64,000 nucleotides of DNA from Sphingopyxis sp. LC363 (GCF_000756385.1 NZ_JNFC01000001.1:248001-312000); one strand, 5' to 3'; counted from the first letter of the stretch, positions 17,144-26,109 are shown. The notes: generated from the sequence alone by a model not told the origin. Numbers and translations are program-made.

Positions 17144-18802
17144 CTATTTCGCGCCCTTTAGTTCGTCGTCGAGTGAGCATTCGGTGACCATCCCCGAAAG
17201 GTCGGGAAGGGCGGGCAGCCCCGAGGGGCCGGGTCCCGTGTCTGGCTTGAAAGCAGGCATCATGAACGACGGGAAATTGAACTCTGGAGGATTTTCGGCC
17301 GCGAGCGTCTTGCCGACCTCGGCGAACGGGTGTTTGAAAAAATGTTGGTTGAGCGCGTCGGCGATACCCTTTTCCTTTCCGGCACGCGCCAACGCAAGAA
17401 CCGCATCCCCGTCCTTCCAGTCGATCGGCGCCTTGGACCGCTTGGCCTTTTCTTCCTTGAGAAGATAGAGAGCGTCGGCATCGATCGTTCCGCTCGTCCA
17501 TATCTCGAAGCGATGTTCGGCTTCTCGTAGGGCGGCATGGTTCGCATAGTGCGCACGAAAGATCGGAATCTTTTTGAGCCAGATTTCGACCTCAGCGCGC
17601 GACAGTGATCCGCCGGGCTCTTTGCCTTTACATTCGATCGCTGTCACCGCGCTCGACTGCTGGGTGATGGCCTGAACGTCTATGTCCGCGGTCTGGCCGG
17701 TCGCAGGATTTCGCGCGGTAACCCCCATATCGATAGAGATAGCGCTTCGCCGGGCGAGGTAGCCGACCACTAACTCGAATAGGATGCCGCGCAGGTTGAG
17801 GCTGCGTCCCTCGATGTCGAGCAAATTGTCGAGGAGGTATGTGAGCCGCTCAGGACTGGACGATGCATATTTGGCGGCATTTTTTAGGACTTCGCATAGT
17901 GACGCAATCGCCACCCCAACCCGTTTGCCGAACAGATCTTTCGGCGTGGCGAGCATCACGCCCGCGGCATGGCCAGCCTTCATTGCTTCGCCGGTAAATT
18001 CTTCCGCGACAATGATCGACAACACCCCGATATTCTTGAGGGTCGCCTTGAGCATCCTCGCCTTGCGGATGAAGAACTGGATTTCGTCGGCGGTAAGCCG
18101 CCCCTCAGCGAACACGTCGGCGACAATGAAGCCGGGCTTGCCGCCGGGACCCTGGAGCGGAAGCAGGTAGCTCGGGCCGGCGAAATCGAAGGCGAAGGGG
18201 CCGATGGGCTGGAGTTCTTCGTCGCCGCGGATGCGGATCAGATTGTAGCTCGCAAATCCGATCTTCCTCGCCCATTCGCGCATTCCGTCGAGCAGAATCC
18301 CCTCTGTGAGGTCGCGGGCCCTTAGTCCGGCAGGCGTGCCGAAAGCCAGCGACGGCGCGAGCTCGAAACATCGGCCGTGGTCGATATTATGTATTTCCTT
18401 GATGAACCCTGCGGCGATCAGGCGTTGCGCGACCGTCTCGACCGGCAGCTGTCCGCGCTGCGGGATGACCGTCGCGCCGCTGATCGACGCGAATTGGTCG
18501 GCACGGATGAGGCCGCCGCGTGCGATCATGCCATCGACCGATGCAGCGAAGACCGAATTGGTCGCGCGCATGTCGCGAATGAAATTCTGCCAGAAGCGTT
18601 CGCTGTTCCGATCCTTGTCGAGATAGAGAAAGGCTTCGCGCTTGGGCAGCATCGGGACTGGAAAGCGGCGTATCGGTTTTGCGACCCGAGCGACGCGCTG
18701 GCGCGCTGCCTCTGGGCTCGCTCCGGCAGCGACGAGCGCCTCGACAATCAGCGACGAGCGCGATGGGCCATGCTCTGAAAGATATTGCGCGATGGTGGTC
18801 AT
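17144..18802 (-). CDS. Uncharacterised protein with winged-helix start and PD-(D/E)XK-like core
   Basis: A 552-residue protein (556 with a GTG start at 18814). The first 100 residues resemble winged-helix DNA-binding segments (TIAQYLSEHGPSRSSLIVEALVAAGASPEAARQRVARV). Around residues 370-395 it has ADIDVQA followed by VTAIECKGK. The Asp375-x14-Glu390-x-Lys392 arrangement on two predicted strands is the core of restriction-endonuclease-fold nucleases. The family is not recognised. It stands alone between the lasso locus and a lipid-kinase gene, with an A/T-rich promoter-like patch upstream (about 18820-18840). A restriction-like or defence role is inference from the motif and the surrounding defence genes. 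Confidence 0.6.
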   Translation of the reverse strand: MTTIAQYLSEHGPSRSSLIVEALVAAGASPEAARQRVARVAKPIRRFPVPMLPKREAFLYLDKDRNSERFWQNFIRDMRATNSVFAASVDGMIARGGLIRADQFASISGATVIPQRGQLPVETVAQRLIAAGFIKEIHNIDHGRCFELAPSLAFGTPAGLRARDLTEGILLDGMREWARKIGFASYNLIRIRGDEELQPIGPFAFDFAGPSYLLPLQGPGGKPGFIVADVFAEGRLTADEIQFFIRKARMLKATLKNIGVLSIIVAEEFTGEAMKAGHAAGVMLATPKDLFGKRVGVAIASLCEVLKNAAKYASSSPERLTYLLDNLLDIEGRSLNLRGILFELVVGYLARRSAISIDMGVTARNPATGQTADIDVQAITQQSSAVTAIECKGKEPGGSLSRAEVEIWLKKIPIFRAHYANHAALREAEHRFEIWTSGTIDADALYLLKEEKAKRSKAPIDWKDGDAVLALARAGKEKGIADALNQHFFKHPFAEVGKTLAAENPPEFNFPSFMMPAFKPDTGPGPSGLPALPDLSGMVTECSLDDELKGAK

Positions 18803-19005
18803 GGTCGATGTCACACTGCTTAATTTATTAATTTAACTACCCTGTGCCTCCTCGTTTTTCAACCTTCGATATGAACTCAAATTTTTCAAATACTTAACGA
18901 GACGATTTTTGGACGTCCGCGCGGCGCGATGTCACAGAGCCATTTCGAACGACTGAAAATCGTCGCCGCACGCTGCAGCCGCAACTGCGCTGGGCCTTCG
19001 CTCGG

Positions 19006-19938
19006 TCAGTGATGGTAGAGCGGGAATTGCCGTGCGGTGGTCGGGCATTCGCACGGGGCGAGCACCGATATCGCTCGAGGCAAGACGCGGAAATGCGCAG
19101 GCGTCGCGGTGACGATCTCACCGTCGGTGTTCACCGGCATCGGCCGCCGCGTCTCGATATCGAACTCGACGCATTTGGCGGTGCGCACTTCCTTCCACGC
19201 GCCATGCGTGCCGGACCGGAAGGCGCGAAGCATGAGGGCGAGCTTCCAGAGGTTTTTGACCTCGAGACTATAAAGATCGAGCGTGCCGTCGTCGATCGCG
19301 GCATTCTCTTCTACGACATTACCTCCCCCGTAGAGACGCCCGTTGCCGATCGCGACCTGATAGGTGCTGACGGTCCTCGACTCGCCCTTCTCCCTGATCC
19401 TCGCCCGGAACCGCTGGGCAGCCAGGATGACCCGCAGCGCGGCGACGGCATAGCCGAGGCGGCCGAACCTTTTCTTGATCGCCGGGTCGAGCTTCTGCGC
19501 AAGTTCGCTGCTGATCCCGATGCTCGCGACATTGAAGAAGGCATGGCCATTGACCATGCCGACATCGATCCGTCGGCTGTGACTCTCGACAATGACGTCG
19601 GCCGCCGCCGCGAAGTCGAGCGGGATCGACAGGGTGCGCGCCAAGTCATTCGCGGTTCCGGCGGGAATGATTCCCAGCGGCAGGCCGCTCTCGATCACCG
19701 CGGGCGCGGCGGATGAGATCGAACCGTCGCCGCCGCACACGACAATGATATCGGCGGTCTGATGCAAGCGTGTCACGTCGCGTGCAATTTCGGGCAAGCT
19801 CTCGAACGGCTCGACCGTCACCAGAAGGCCGCCGGCAGCGAGGCGCTCGCGAACGGGAACGAGCGCCTGCTCGCCCTGCCGCGCCTTTGCATTGTGCAGC
19901 ACGAGGGCGCGCGTACCTTTGGGCCACGGCATCGACAC
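19006..19938 (-). CDS. Diacylglycerol/lipid kinase family protein
   Basis: A 310-residue protein of the DAGK_cat family. The nucleotide-binding signature VVCGGDGSISSAAPAV is at about residues 66-81 and LGIIPAGTANDLA at about residues 88-100. The downstream VASIGISSELA and NGRLYGGGNVVEENA blocks are typical of YegS/BmrU-like lipid kinases. It would phosphorylate a membrane lipid such as diacylglycerol. No operon partner is visible. It appears to be metabolic cargo or a remnant of chromosomal sequence in the accessory region. Confidence 0.88.
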   Translation of the reverse strand: MSMPWPKGTRALVLHNAKARQGEQALVPVRERLAAGGLLVTVEPFESLPEIARDVTRLHQTADIIVVCGGDGSISSAAPAVIESGLPLGIIPAGTANDLARTLSIPLDFAAAADVIVESHSRRIDVGMVNGHAFFNVASIGISSELAQKLDPAIKKRFGRLGYAVAALRVILAAQRFRARIREKGESRTVSTYQVAIGNGRLYGGGNVVEENAAIDDGTLDLYSLEVKNLWKLALMLRAFRSGTHGAWKEVRTAKCVEFDIETRRPMPVNTDGEIVTATPAHFRVLPRAISVLAPCECPTTARQFPLYHH

Positions 19939-20301
19939 GATCCTGTTCAGCAGAGTTACGACCGTCGAGCGCGTGCCTTCAGAAGAACCACGCCCGATAG
20001 AGCAGGCCTATATATCGCCGCGACGAGGCCGGGAAGCATCCGTATCGATGCAGCTCCCTTTTCGGCTTCGTCATATCCTTGGCGCGATCGCTCGCCCTGA
20101 TCGCTCTTCCATTTTCGAAGTTCGACCGGTCCCACCCAAGAGCGCTCCGCCAATCTGGTCGGCGGCGGCGCCCGCGCAAGCGAGGCGTAGCCTCACTCCT
20201 CCGCTGCGCTTCGGCCCTTCGGGTGCGCAAGCGCCTCAAGCCGCCGACCCGCCCGGCTGCACGCCCGGGATGGTCCCGGGCAAATCAGCAGGAGTATCGA
20301 C
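19939..20301. other. Intergenic region upstream of DUF736 gene 1
   Basis: 363 bases without a supported gene. The left part holds the promoter side of the lipid-kinase gene. The right part (20180-20281) is a run of short GC-rich palindromes ending in a perfect hairpin at 20263-20281. Similar palindromic leaders precede other backbone genes of this element. Confidence 0.5.
20263..20281 (+). promoter_or_regulatory. 5' leader hairpin of DUF736 gene 1
   Basis: Perfect 8-bp stem, GCCCGGGA-TGG-TCCCGGGC, ending 20 bases before the start codon. The core GGGATGGTCCC is repeated in the leader of the DUF736 gene at 43218, at the same distance, and a variant precedes the small gene at 45326. Confidence 0.5.
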
Positions 20302-20625
20302 ATGGCGAGCATCGGCATCGTCAGCGGCAGCATCGAGAAGGGCTTTGTGGGCCAGCTCATCACGCTGTCGATCAAGGCACCGATCGAGATACGCCCCAAC
20401 CGCGGCAAGGCGAGCGATGTGCAGCCCGACTATCGCGTTTGGTCCGATGGCGTCGAGATCGGAGCCGGCTGGATTCGCGTCGCCGAGCAATCGGGGCGTC
20501 CCTATGTCTCGCTCTCGCTCGCGACCCCCGAGTTCGGGCCGCGGCGCATCTACGCCAATCTCGGGCGGGCCGCGGGGCAGGATCGCGACGATGTTTTCGC
20601 GATCATCTGGACACCCGCCGACTGA
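20302..20625 (+). CDS. DUF736 family protein, copy 1
   Basis: A 107-residue protein beginning MASIGIVSGSIEKGFVG, with the DUF736 hallmarks DYRVWSDGVEIGAGWIR and PYVSLSLATPEFGPRRIYANLG. It is one of four DUF736 genes in the window (others at 43218, 46365 and 49119). The family is abundant on alphaproteobacterial plasmids and ICEs, and its function is unknown. CAGGAG lies upstream, after a strong leader hairpin. This copy is separated from the transfer genes and sits among accessory genes, which suggests the accessory block inserted into, or grew within, backbone DNA. Confidence 0.88.
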   Translation: MASIGIVSGSIEKGFVGQLITLSIKAPIEIRPNRGKASDVQPDYRVWSDGVEIGAGWIRVAEQSGRPYVSLSLATPEFGPRRIYANLGRAAGQDRDDVFAIIWTPAD

Positions 20626-20708
20626 GCGGCGGCCATCTTGCGGCATCCTTGCGCATCGGAACAATCTTCCGGGTGCAAGGGTGCCGCCACCTTGTTAGGG
20701 TGACCCCA

Positions 20709-21638
20709 ATGCAGAGCAGCCTCGAACATCTTCCCCCGCACAAGCAACGCGAGATCGAGCGCGTCGTCGAGATCATCTTCGAGGAATTCGAGGATGCGCT
20801 GGCGCTCGCGACGCAGGACTGGAAGCGCAAGGGCCGGATTTCCAAGATCATCCTCTACGGCAGCTATGCACGGGGTGGGTGGGTCGACGAGCCGCACACG
20901 GCGAAGGGCTATCAGTCGGACTATGACCTGCTGATCATCGTCAACGACAAGCGGCTGACCGATCGGGCGGACTATTGGTCGAAGCTCGACGACCGGCTCA
21001 TTCGTGAGCTGTCGGTAACGAAGCGGCTCCGCACGCCGGTGAATTTCATCGTTCACAGTCTCGACGAGGTGAATGCCGGACTGACGCAGGGTCGCTATTT
21101 CTTCATCGACGTCGCTCGTGACGGGATCGCGCTGTACGAGGCCGACGGGAAGGAGCTCGCAGAACCCAAGCCGATGACGCCGCATGCGGCGCTCGAGATG
21201 GCGCGCGAGTATTTTGATGAGTGGTATCCTAGCGGAGCGCAGTTTCTTCATCACTATCGAAGCGCTGTCGCTGCAGGTTGGTTGAACAATGCGGCCTTTC
21301 AGCTTCATCAGGCGACGGAACGATATTACCACTGCATCTTATTAGTATGCACTTTCCACACGCCGCACATCCATAATCTTGTTTTCCTGCGCACCCAAGC
21401 CGAGCGGATCGATGATCGATTGATCGAGGCATGGCCGCGAGAAGTTAAGGCCGACCGGTCGCGGTTCGAAAAGTTGAAGGAAGCGTACATCAAGGCGCGC
21501 TATTCGAAGCATTACGCGATCACCGCCGACGAACTGGAATGGCTCGGCGCGCGGGTTCAGCATCTCGCCGGTATCGTCGAGACTATTTGCCGTGACCGCA
21601 TCGCTGAGCTTGAGACAACAGCGCGTCAGGCAGGTTGA
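20709..21638 (+). CDS. Single-chain nucleotidyltransferase-HEPN protein
   Basis: A 309-residue protein. The N-terminal MNT/pol-beta domain has GSYARGG at residues 51-57 and SDYDLLI at 70-76, supplying the two metal-binding Asp residues 71 and 73. The C-terminal HEPN domain spans about residues 165-300, with the HTPHIHNLVFL core and ARYSKHYAI near the end. As separate genes MNT and HEPN form a toxin-antitoxin pair in which the HEPN toxin is modified by the nucleotidyltransferase. Here both are fused in one chain, a known architecture. The start at 20709 is the first Met of the conserved region; the frame runs back to 20079 as shadow. Confidence 0.8.
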   Translation: MQSSLEHLPPHKQREIERVVEIIFEEFEDALALATQDWKRKGRISKIILYGSYARGGWVDEPHTAKGYQSDYDLLIIVNDKRLTDRADYWSKLDDRLIRELSVTKRLRTPVNFIVHSLDEVNAGLTQGRYFFIDVARDGIALYEADGKELAEPKPMTPHAALEMAREYFDEWYPSGAQFLHHYRSAVAAGWLNNAAFQLHQATERYYHCILLVCTFHTPHIHNLVFLRTQAERIDDRLIEAWPREVKADRSRFEKLKEAYIKARYSKHYAITADELEWLGARVQHLAGIVETICRDRIAELETTARQAG

Positions 21639-21644
21639 GACCCG

Positions 21645-21875
21645 CTACTTTTTCCCGCGGAACCGCTCGAATTTGGCCTTTCCCTCGGCAGTCTCGACCG
21701 CGACATTGGCATTGCTGCATTCATCGCCGCGCTTGTCGCCCGCCGTGCAGCTTTGGACGACGTCGCGTGCCTCATCGAGATTGGCCTCGAAATATTGAAC
21801 GCTGCGTGGCTCCGGCGGAGCACATGCTGTCAGGATCGTCAGGCTGGCGATCGCCAGCATCTTGAAAATGATCAT
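21645..21875 (-). CDS. EexN-type entry-exclusion lipoprotein
   Basis: A 76-residue lipoprotein. A signal peptide with lipobox LTAC (Cys near residue 18) precedes a mature part with the EexN pattern YFEANLDEARDVVQSC, GDECSNANVAVETAEGKAKFERF. The start at 21875 is chosen because GGAGG lies five bases before it; the frame has a GTG two codons earlier. EexN-like lipoproteins block entry of related conjugative elements into a cell that already carries one. Usually this gene is inside the trb cluster; here it stands alone next to a toxin-antitoxin-like gene. Confidence 0.75.
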   Translation of the reverse strand: MIIFKMLAIASLTILTACAPPEPRSVQYFEANLDEARDVVQSCTAGDKRGDECSNANVAVETAEGKAKFERFRGKK

Positions 21876-22084
21876 CGTCACCTCCGACGATCAACTCTAG
21901 CGTCGGCGACCCGGTCCATGCAGTGGCGATTTGAGATTTAGAACCAAATTGAGGCTAGTTCTCCGTCCATCGGCCTATGTGAGCCAGTTTTGCGCCATTC
22001 TTAGCTCTCTCTCAAGCGTCGCATTGGGCGGCGAGGCTCAAGGGAACGATTGAGGAAATCCGTCGCAAAAGCTAGTTTGCAACG

Positions 22085-23161
22085 ATGAGCGAACCACCAG
22101 CACCGCGCGGACAGCGCCTCGTCACACCATATGCTTTCATCGATACCGAGGCTTTTCGTGCGGCGGGTCTCGACTGGCAATCGCGAACTTGGTCCAGCCT
22201 GATCGATCTAGCGTCGAAGAGCACGCTCGAGCCGATCACGACTTCCATCACCACGCGGGAGGTTGAAGCGAGACTTTCGGAAGCGCTGGCGGAGGCGGAA
22301 GCAGCAGCGAAGAAGCACGGCGCGATTTTTGGCCAGCTTGGAGAAAGCGGTCCCTTTGGTGATACCGATCCAGCCGATCGGAAGGCACTGCTTCACGCGC
22401 GCTTTCGAGAATTCCTAGCGACAGCAAAATTTACCGAAATCCCCGTTGTTGCCGATCACAAAGCGATTTTTGACGATTATTTTGCTGGTGCTGCGCCCTT
22501 TGGGGAGGGCAAAAAAAAGAGCGAGTTTCCGGACGCCTTTGTGCTGTCGAGCCTCCTCGCCTGGATCCGGCCCGGTCGACCCAGAATATATGTGGTTGGC
22601 AAGGATCCGGACCTGGTGAAATTCTGCGAGGGACGGGACGATCTGATCCAATTGGACTCCGTTGCCCAGCTTCTCTCGCTGGCTCTGGCGTCAGCCCAGT
22701 TGGTGAAGCGTCTTGAAGCGCATGTCCGTGGAGACGCGTCCCTGCTCGAAAGGCTGAGGGCACGCCTTAACTCCTATCGTCCGCGCCGTGTCGATATCGA
22801 GGTTGAAGATGTCGAGTTCTTCGATCTTGAGATTTCGAGCGTGTTTCTCGTCGACGAATCCGAGGAGGGACAGGATTTTGTCCTTGAGGTCGAAGTCTTG
22901 GCTGAGGTCGAAGCCGACGTTCGTGAGACGGGTCATGAGTATGTCATCTCGCGGCGGGGAGAGCCTGATTTGGATATTCGGACTTACCATGCTCGTCCAA
23001 CTTCCAGCGCGGCTATTTATGTTGAGGTGCTGGTGTCCGAGGACGATAGTGGCGAAGAGCCAGCCTTGGTGACGACCGATTGGGCTATCACATCGGGCGA
23101 TATCGAGATCAAATTGCCATCTCAGTTCAGCAGGCGTGAAATCACCCTCGAGGCGCGGTGA
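22085..23161 (+). CDS. DUF4935/PIN-domain protein
   Basis: A 358-residue protein. The N-terminal half matches DUF4935, a PIN-like RNase domain: TPYAFIDTEAF gives the first acidic residue at Asp20. A conserved EVEARLSEALAEAEAAAKK helix follows, and then KKSEFPDAFVLSSLLAW near residue 150 with a further Glu and Asp. The C-terminal 180 residues are an acidic beta-rich region (EVEDVEFFDLEISSVFLVDE) of unknown role. PIN proteins cut RNA, often as toxins or defence effectors. It has no adjacent antitoxin. Base composition becomes A/T-rich around its 3' flank, unlike neighbours. Confidence 0.75.
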   Translation: MSEPPAPRGQRLVTPYAFIDTEAFRAAGLDWQSRTWSSLIDLASKSTLEPITTSITTREVEARLSEALAEAEAAAKKHGAIFGQLGESGPFGDTDPADRKALLHARFREFLATAKFTEIPVVADHKAIFDDYFAGAAPFGEGKKKSEFPDAFVLSSLLAWIRPGRPRIYVVGKDPDLVKFCEGRDDLIQLDSVAQLLSLALASAQLVKRLEAHVRGDASLLERLRARLNSYRPRRVDIEVEDVEFFDLEISSVFLVDESEEGQDFVLEVEVLAEVEADVRETGHEYVISRRGEPDLDIRTYHARPTSSAAIYVEVLVSEDDSGEEPALVTTDWAITSGDIEIKLPSQFSRREITLEAR

Positions 23162-23324
23162 CGCCAAAATCCTTCGTTGACGCCACCGGAGCGTTGCCAG
23201 TTTCGACGCTTTCCAGATTTCAGATGAAATTTTTTCCATTTTTTTAATGCAAATTTTCTGCGCAGCAAATATCAAGGTTTTTCCGAATATTCACTTTTAG
23301 GGTGATTTTTGCTGGGCACAAAAT

Positions 23325-24422
23325 ATGGCCGAATTTGAAAATTCTCAGCGCGAATTGCTCGATGCGCTTTTGGAGGCGCTTTTGGCGCTGCCGCAGTCGC
23401 ACGCGCAAATCGAGCGATATGAGGTCGAAATCGGGCCTCGCGGCCGCGCCGACGCCCTGATCGGCGCATATATCGGCCGCCAGCCGCTCTTATTGCTTGT
23501 CGAAATCAAGGCGCAGCTTTTTCCGCGCGATGTGCGCGAAGCAATCTGGCAGCTTCGGAATAATCAGGCCCATCTCAGCAATTCCGGTGACGACCGGGAA
23601 ATCATTCCTTTTTTTGTCGCCCGTGCGATCTCGCCGGGCGCTCGAGAGATTTTTCGGGAAGAGCGCGTCGGATATTACGACCTCGGAGGCTCGCTTTATA
23701 TTCCGGGGAAAAAGGCATTCATATTTCTCGATAAACCGGCTCCGAAAAAAGGGACGAAGAAATTCGATTCCATTTTTCAGGGGCAAAAGGCGCGCGCACT
23801 CCATGAAATTTATGAGAGGCGGCAGGACTGGCTGGGCGTGAAGGATCTCGCCGATGCGAGCGGCGTATCGCCCGCTACGGCTTCCGAGACCCTCACGGAA
23901 CTCGAACGGCGCGAGTGGGTGGATGTGCAGGGGGCGGGTCCGTCGAAACAGCGTCGATTGCGCGCCGCACGGCCCCTTCTCGAAGCTTGGACCAGCTATG
24001 CGAGCGATCAGAAGGCGCCGACAGTGCGGCGTTACTATGTCCCGAAAGGGAGTGACGCACTGGCGCTGGCGCTGCGCCTTGATCAGGCGTGCGACGAGGC
24101 GAAAGCCGCCTATGCGGTCACCGGCGAGGTAGCCGCTCAAATCTATGCCCCCTATCTTTCTTCCATCTCGCAGCTTCGTTGCCGGATCGAGCCCGGGCAG
24201 AAGCTGATCGAGGCGCTGCTCAATCTCGACGCCCGGCCCGTGGCGGAGGGGTGGAATCTCGGTATCATCGAGGCGAAGAGCCGGCGCGATGTCGCGGTCG
24301 GCCAACGGATCGATGGCGTCTGCTATGCGCCGCCGCTGCAGGTCTATCTCGACCTGCTCCAGGCGTCCGGCCGTTCCCGTGAATTGGCGATGCACCTCCG
24401 TAGCGAATGTCTGGATAAATAA
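23325..24422 (+). CDS. AbiEi-like protein with N-terminal PD-(D/E)XK-like segment and HTH
   Basis: A 365-residue protein overlapping the next gene by one base (TAATG), forming a tight pair. Residues 36-65 contain GPRGRADALIGAY followed by LLLLVEIKAQ. Asp43-x16-Glu60-x-Lys62 is a restriction-fold-like motif. A winged-helix region lies around residues 170-210 (WLGVKDLADASGVSPATASETLTELERREWV), and the C-terminal part resembles AbiEi-type regulators. In type IV systems AbiEi is the DNA-binding antitoxin for the AbiEii nucleotidyltransferase toxin. The nuclease-like N-terminus is unusual. The 5' part has lower GC than its neighbours, suggesting recent acquisition. Confidence 0.6.
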   Translation: MAEFENSQRELLDALLEALLALPQSHAQIERYEVEIGPRGRADALIGAYIGRQPLLLLVEIKAQLFPRDVREAIWQLRNNQAHLSNSGDDREIIPFFVARAISPGAREIFREERVGYYDLGGSLYIPGKKAFIFLDKPAPKKGTKKFDSIFQGQKARALHEIYERRQDWLGVKDLADASGVSPATASETLTELERREWVDVQGAGPSKQRRLRAARPLLEAWTSYASDQKAPTVRRYYVPKGSDALALALRLDQACDEAKAAYAVTGEVAAQIYAPYLSSISQLRCRIEPGQKLIEALLNLDARPVAEGWNLGIIEAKSRRDVAVGQRIDGVCYAPPLQVYLDLLQASGRSRELAMHLRSECLDK

Positions 24423-25330
24423 TGCCCAAACCACAGACGATCAGCGGCTATGAGGACATGGTCACCGACGCGTGCGAGCGCGTACTGGTCACGCTCCTGC
24501 GCGGGCTTGGACCATGGAAGGATTCGGTCTTTCTCGTCGGCGGACTCGCGCCGCGCTATCTCGTGACCGCCAGGCCGCCGAAAGTCCCGAAACATGCGGG
24601 CACGGGTGACGTCGATATCGTCGTCGACGTCGGAATCCTCACGACGACCGAAGCCTACAGTACGCTAGAAGAAAATCTAAAGGCGATGAACTTCGAGCGC
24701 GCCGAGAATGAAAAGGGTGCGAAGCAATCCTGGCGGTGGCGCGCCGAGATCGAGGACGGCACGACGATGATCCTCGAGTTTCTGGCGGACTCGCCGGAAC
24801 TTGGAGGCGGCAAGGTAAAGGAACTTCCTTCGGACGGAAATGTCTCGGCGTTGAACATCCCCCACGCTTCCATGGTGTTCGACCATCACGGGACCGTCGA
24901 AATCACGGCGGACCTGCTGAACGGTAAGGGCCGTGCCACCGAGGTCGTGCGCTACGCTGATATCGTCACCTTCACCTGTCTCAAGGCCTTTGCTTTCGAT
25001 CAGAGGTTCGAGCGCAAGGATGCGCACGACCTGATCTACTGCATCGAGAATCTGGAAGGTGGCGTCGGCGCGGCGCAATCCGCATTCGCGGCTGCACTGA
25101 CCGGTCCGCATGCCGAGGCGATACGCGAGGCTCTTACTCGCATGGCGGCTCGCTTCCGCGATCCCAATCCCGACGAGAGCTATTTGCGCGACGGGCCCGT
25201 CGCCGTGGCAAGTTTCGAAGACGACGAAGCCGATGTCTCGGCCGACCCCGATCTGCTGAACGCCCGGATCTTGCGGCAGCGACATGCCGCGGAAATTATG
25301 GCCGACTTCCTCAAGGCATTCGAAATCTGA
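24422..25330 (+). CDS. AbiEii-like nucleotidyltransferase (type IV toxin-like)
   Basis: A 302-residue protein with a nucleotidyltransferase core. FLVGGLAPRYLV lies at residues 37-48 and GTGDVDIVVDV at 60-70, giving Gly40-Gly41 and the metal ligands Asp63 and Asp65. Downstream KAFAFDQRFERKDAHDLIYCIENL is the helical region common in AbiEii-type proteins. AbiEii toxins transfer nucleotides to tRNA or other targets and abort phage infection. The one-base overlap with the HTH gene supports a toxin-antitoxin or abortive-infection pair. Substrate unknown. Confidence 0.68.
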   Translation: MPKPQTISGYEDMVTDACERVLVTLLRGLGPWKDSVFLVGGLAPRYLVTARPPKVPKHAGTGDVDIVVDVGILTTTEAYSTLEENLKAMNFERAENEKGAKQSWRWRAEIEDGTTMILEFLADSPELGGGKVKELPSDGNVSALNIPHASMVFDHHGTVEITADLLNGKGRATEVVRYADIVTFTCLKAFAFDQRFERKDAHDLIYCIENLEGGVGAAQSAFAAALTGPHAEAIREALTRMAARFRDPNPDESYLRDGPVAVASFEDDEADVSADPDLLNARILRQRHAAEIMADFLKAFEI

Positions 25331-25382
25331 TGACGAAGGCTGTGATCGCAGTTTCGTTCCGGCGCATTCCAAGAGCTTGCCC

Positions 25383-26099
25383 GTGAACAAAGCGATCATA
25401 GTCGGCGCGAGTTCAGGGATCGGCCGAGAGCTGGCGATGCTGCTCTCGCATCATGGCTATTCGGTTGGCGTCACCAGTCGGCGCCGCGACCTGCTCGCCA
25501 ATCTCGCTGGCAATTCTTCCGGTTCGATAATCTACGAGGCGTTCGACGTGGCCGACACGACCGCGATGCAACGCGGACTCGCCGCCCTGATCGAGCGGCT
25601 TGGCGGGCTCGACTTGCTGGTGATCAGTGCCGGGGTCGGCCACATAAATGCCGATCTTGTCTGGGAGGCGGAACGCGAGACCATCGCGGTGAATGTCGAA
25701 GGTTTCGCGGCCGCGGCCAATATCGGCATGCAGCACTTCATCGCCCAAGGCACGGGGCATCTGGTGGCCATTTCGTCGATCGCGGGATTGCGGGGAAGCG
25801 GCGACGCGCCTGCCTACAATGCGTCCAAGGCCTTCGTCTCCAACTATATGGAGGCGCTACGCCAGAACATGGCGCGCCGGGGCCTGCCGATTGCAACGAC
25901 CGACGTGCGGCCCGGCTTCGTCGACACCGCGATGGCGAAGGGTGACGGACTCTTCTGGGTTGCTTCGCCTGAAAAGGCGGCGAAGCAGATCTACGGCGCC
26001 ATCCGCGCCCGTAAGTCTCATGCCTATGTCACCAAACGCTGGTGGCTCGTCGCTGGCCTGATGAAACTTCTGCCGAACGCCATCTACGACCGACTCTAG
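25383..26099 (+). CDS. Short-chain dehydrogenase/reductase
   Basis: A 238-residue SDR with the cofactor motif GASSGIGRELA near the N-terminus, the NAG-like ISAGVGH block, and the active-site Ser and Tyr-x3-Lys in ISSIAGLRGSG and YNASK. A GTG start at 25383 is used because the residues encoded before it overlap the preceding gene and are not SDR-like. The substrate cannot be told. Its stop lies 10 bases from the stop of the convergent STAND gene. Confidence 0.85.
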   Translation: MNKAIIVGASSGIGRELAMLLSHHGYSVGVTSRRRDLLANLAGNSSGSIIYEAFDVADTTAMQRGLAALIERLGGLDLLVISAGVGHINADLVWEAERETIAVNVEGFAAAANIGMQHFIAQGTGHLVAISSIAGLRGSGDAPAYNASKAFVSNYMEALRQNMARRGLPIATTDVRPGFVDTAMAKGDGLFWVASPEKAAKQIYGAIRARKSHAYVTKRWWLVAGLMKLLPNAIYDRL

Positions 26100-26109
26100 C
26101 CGCTCGCGA

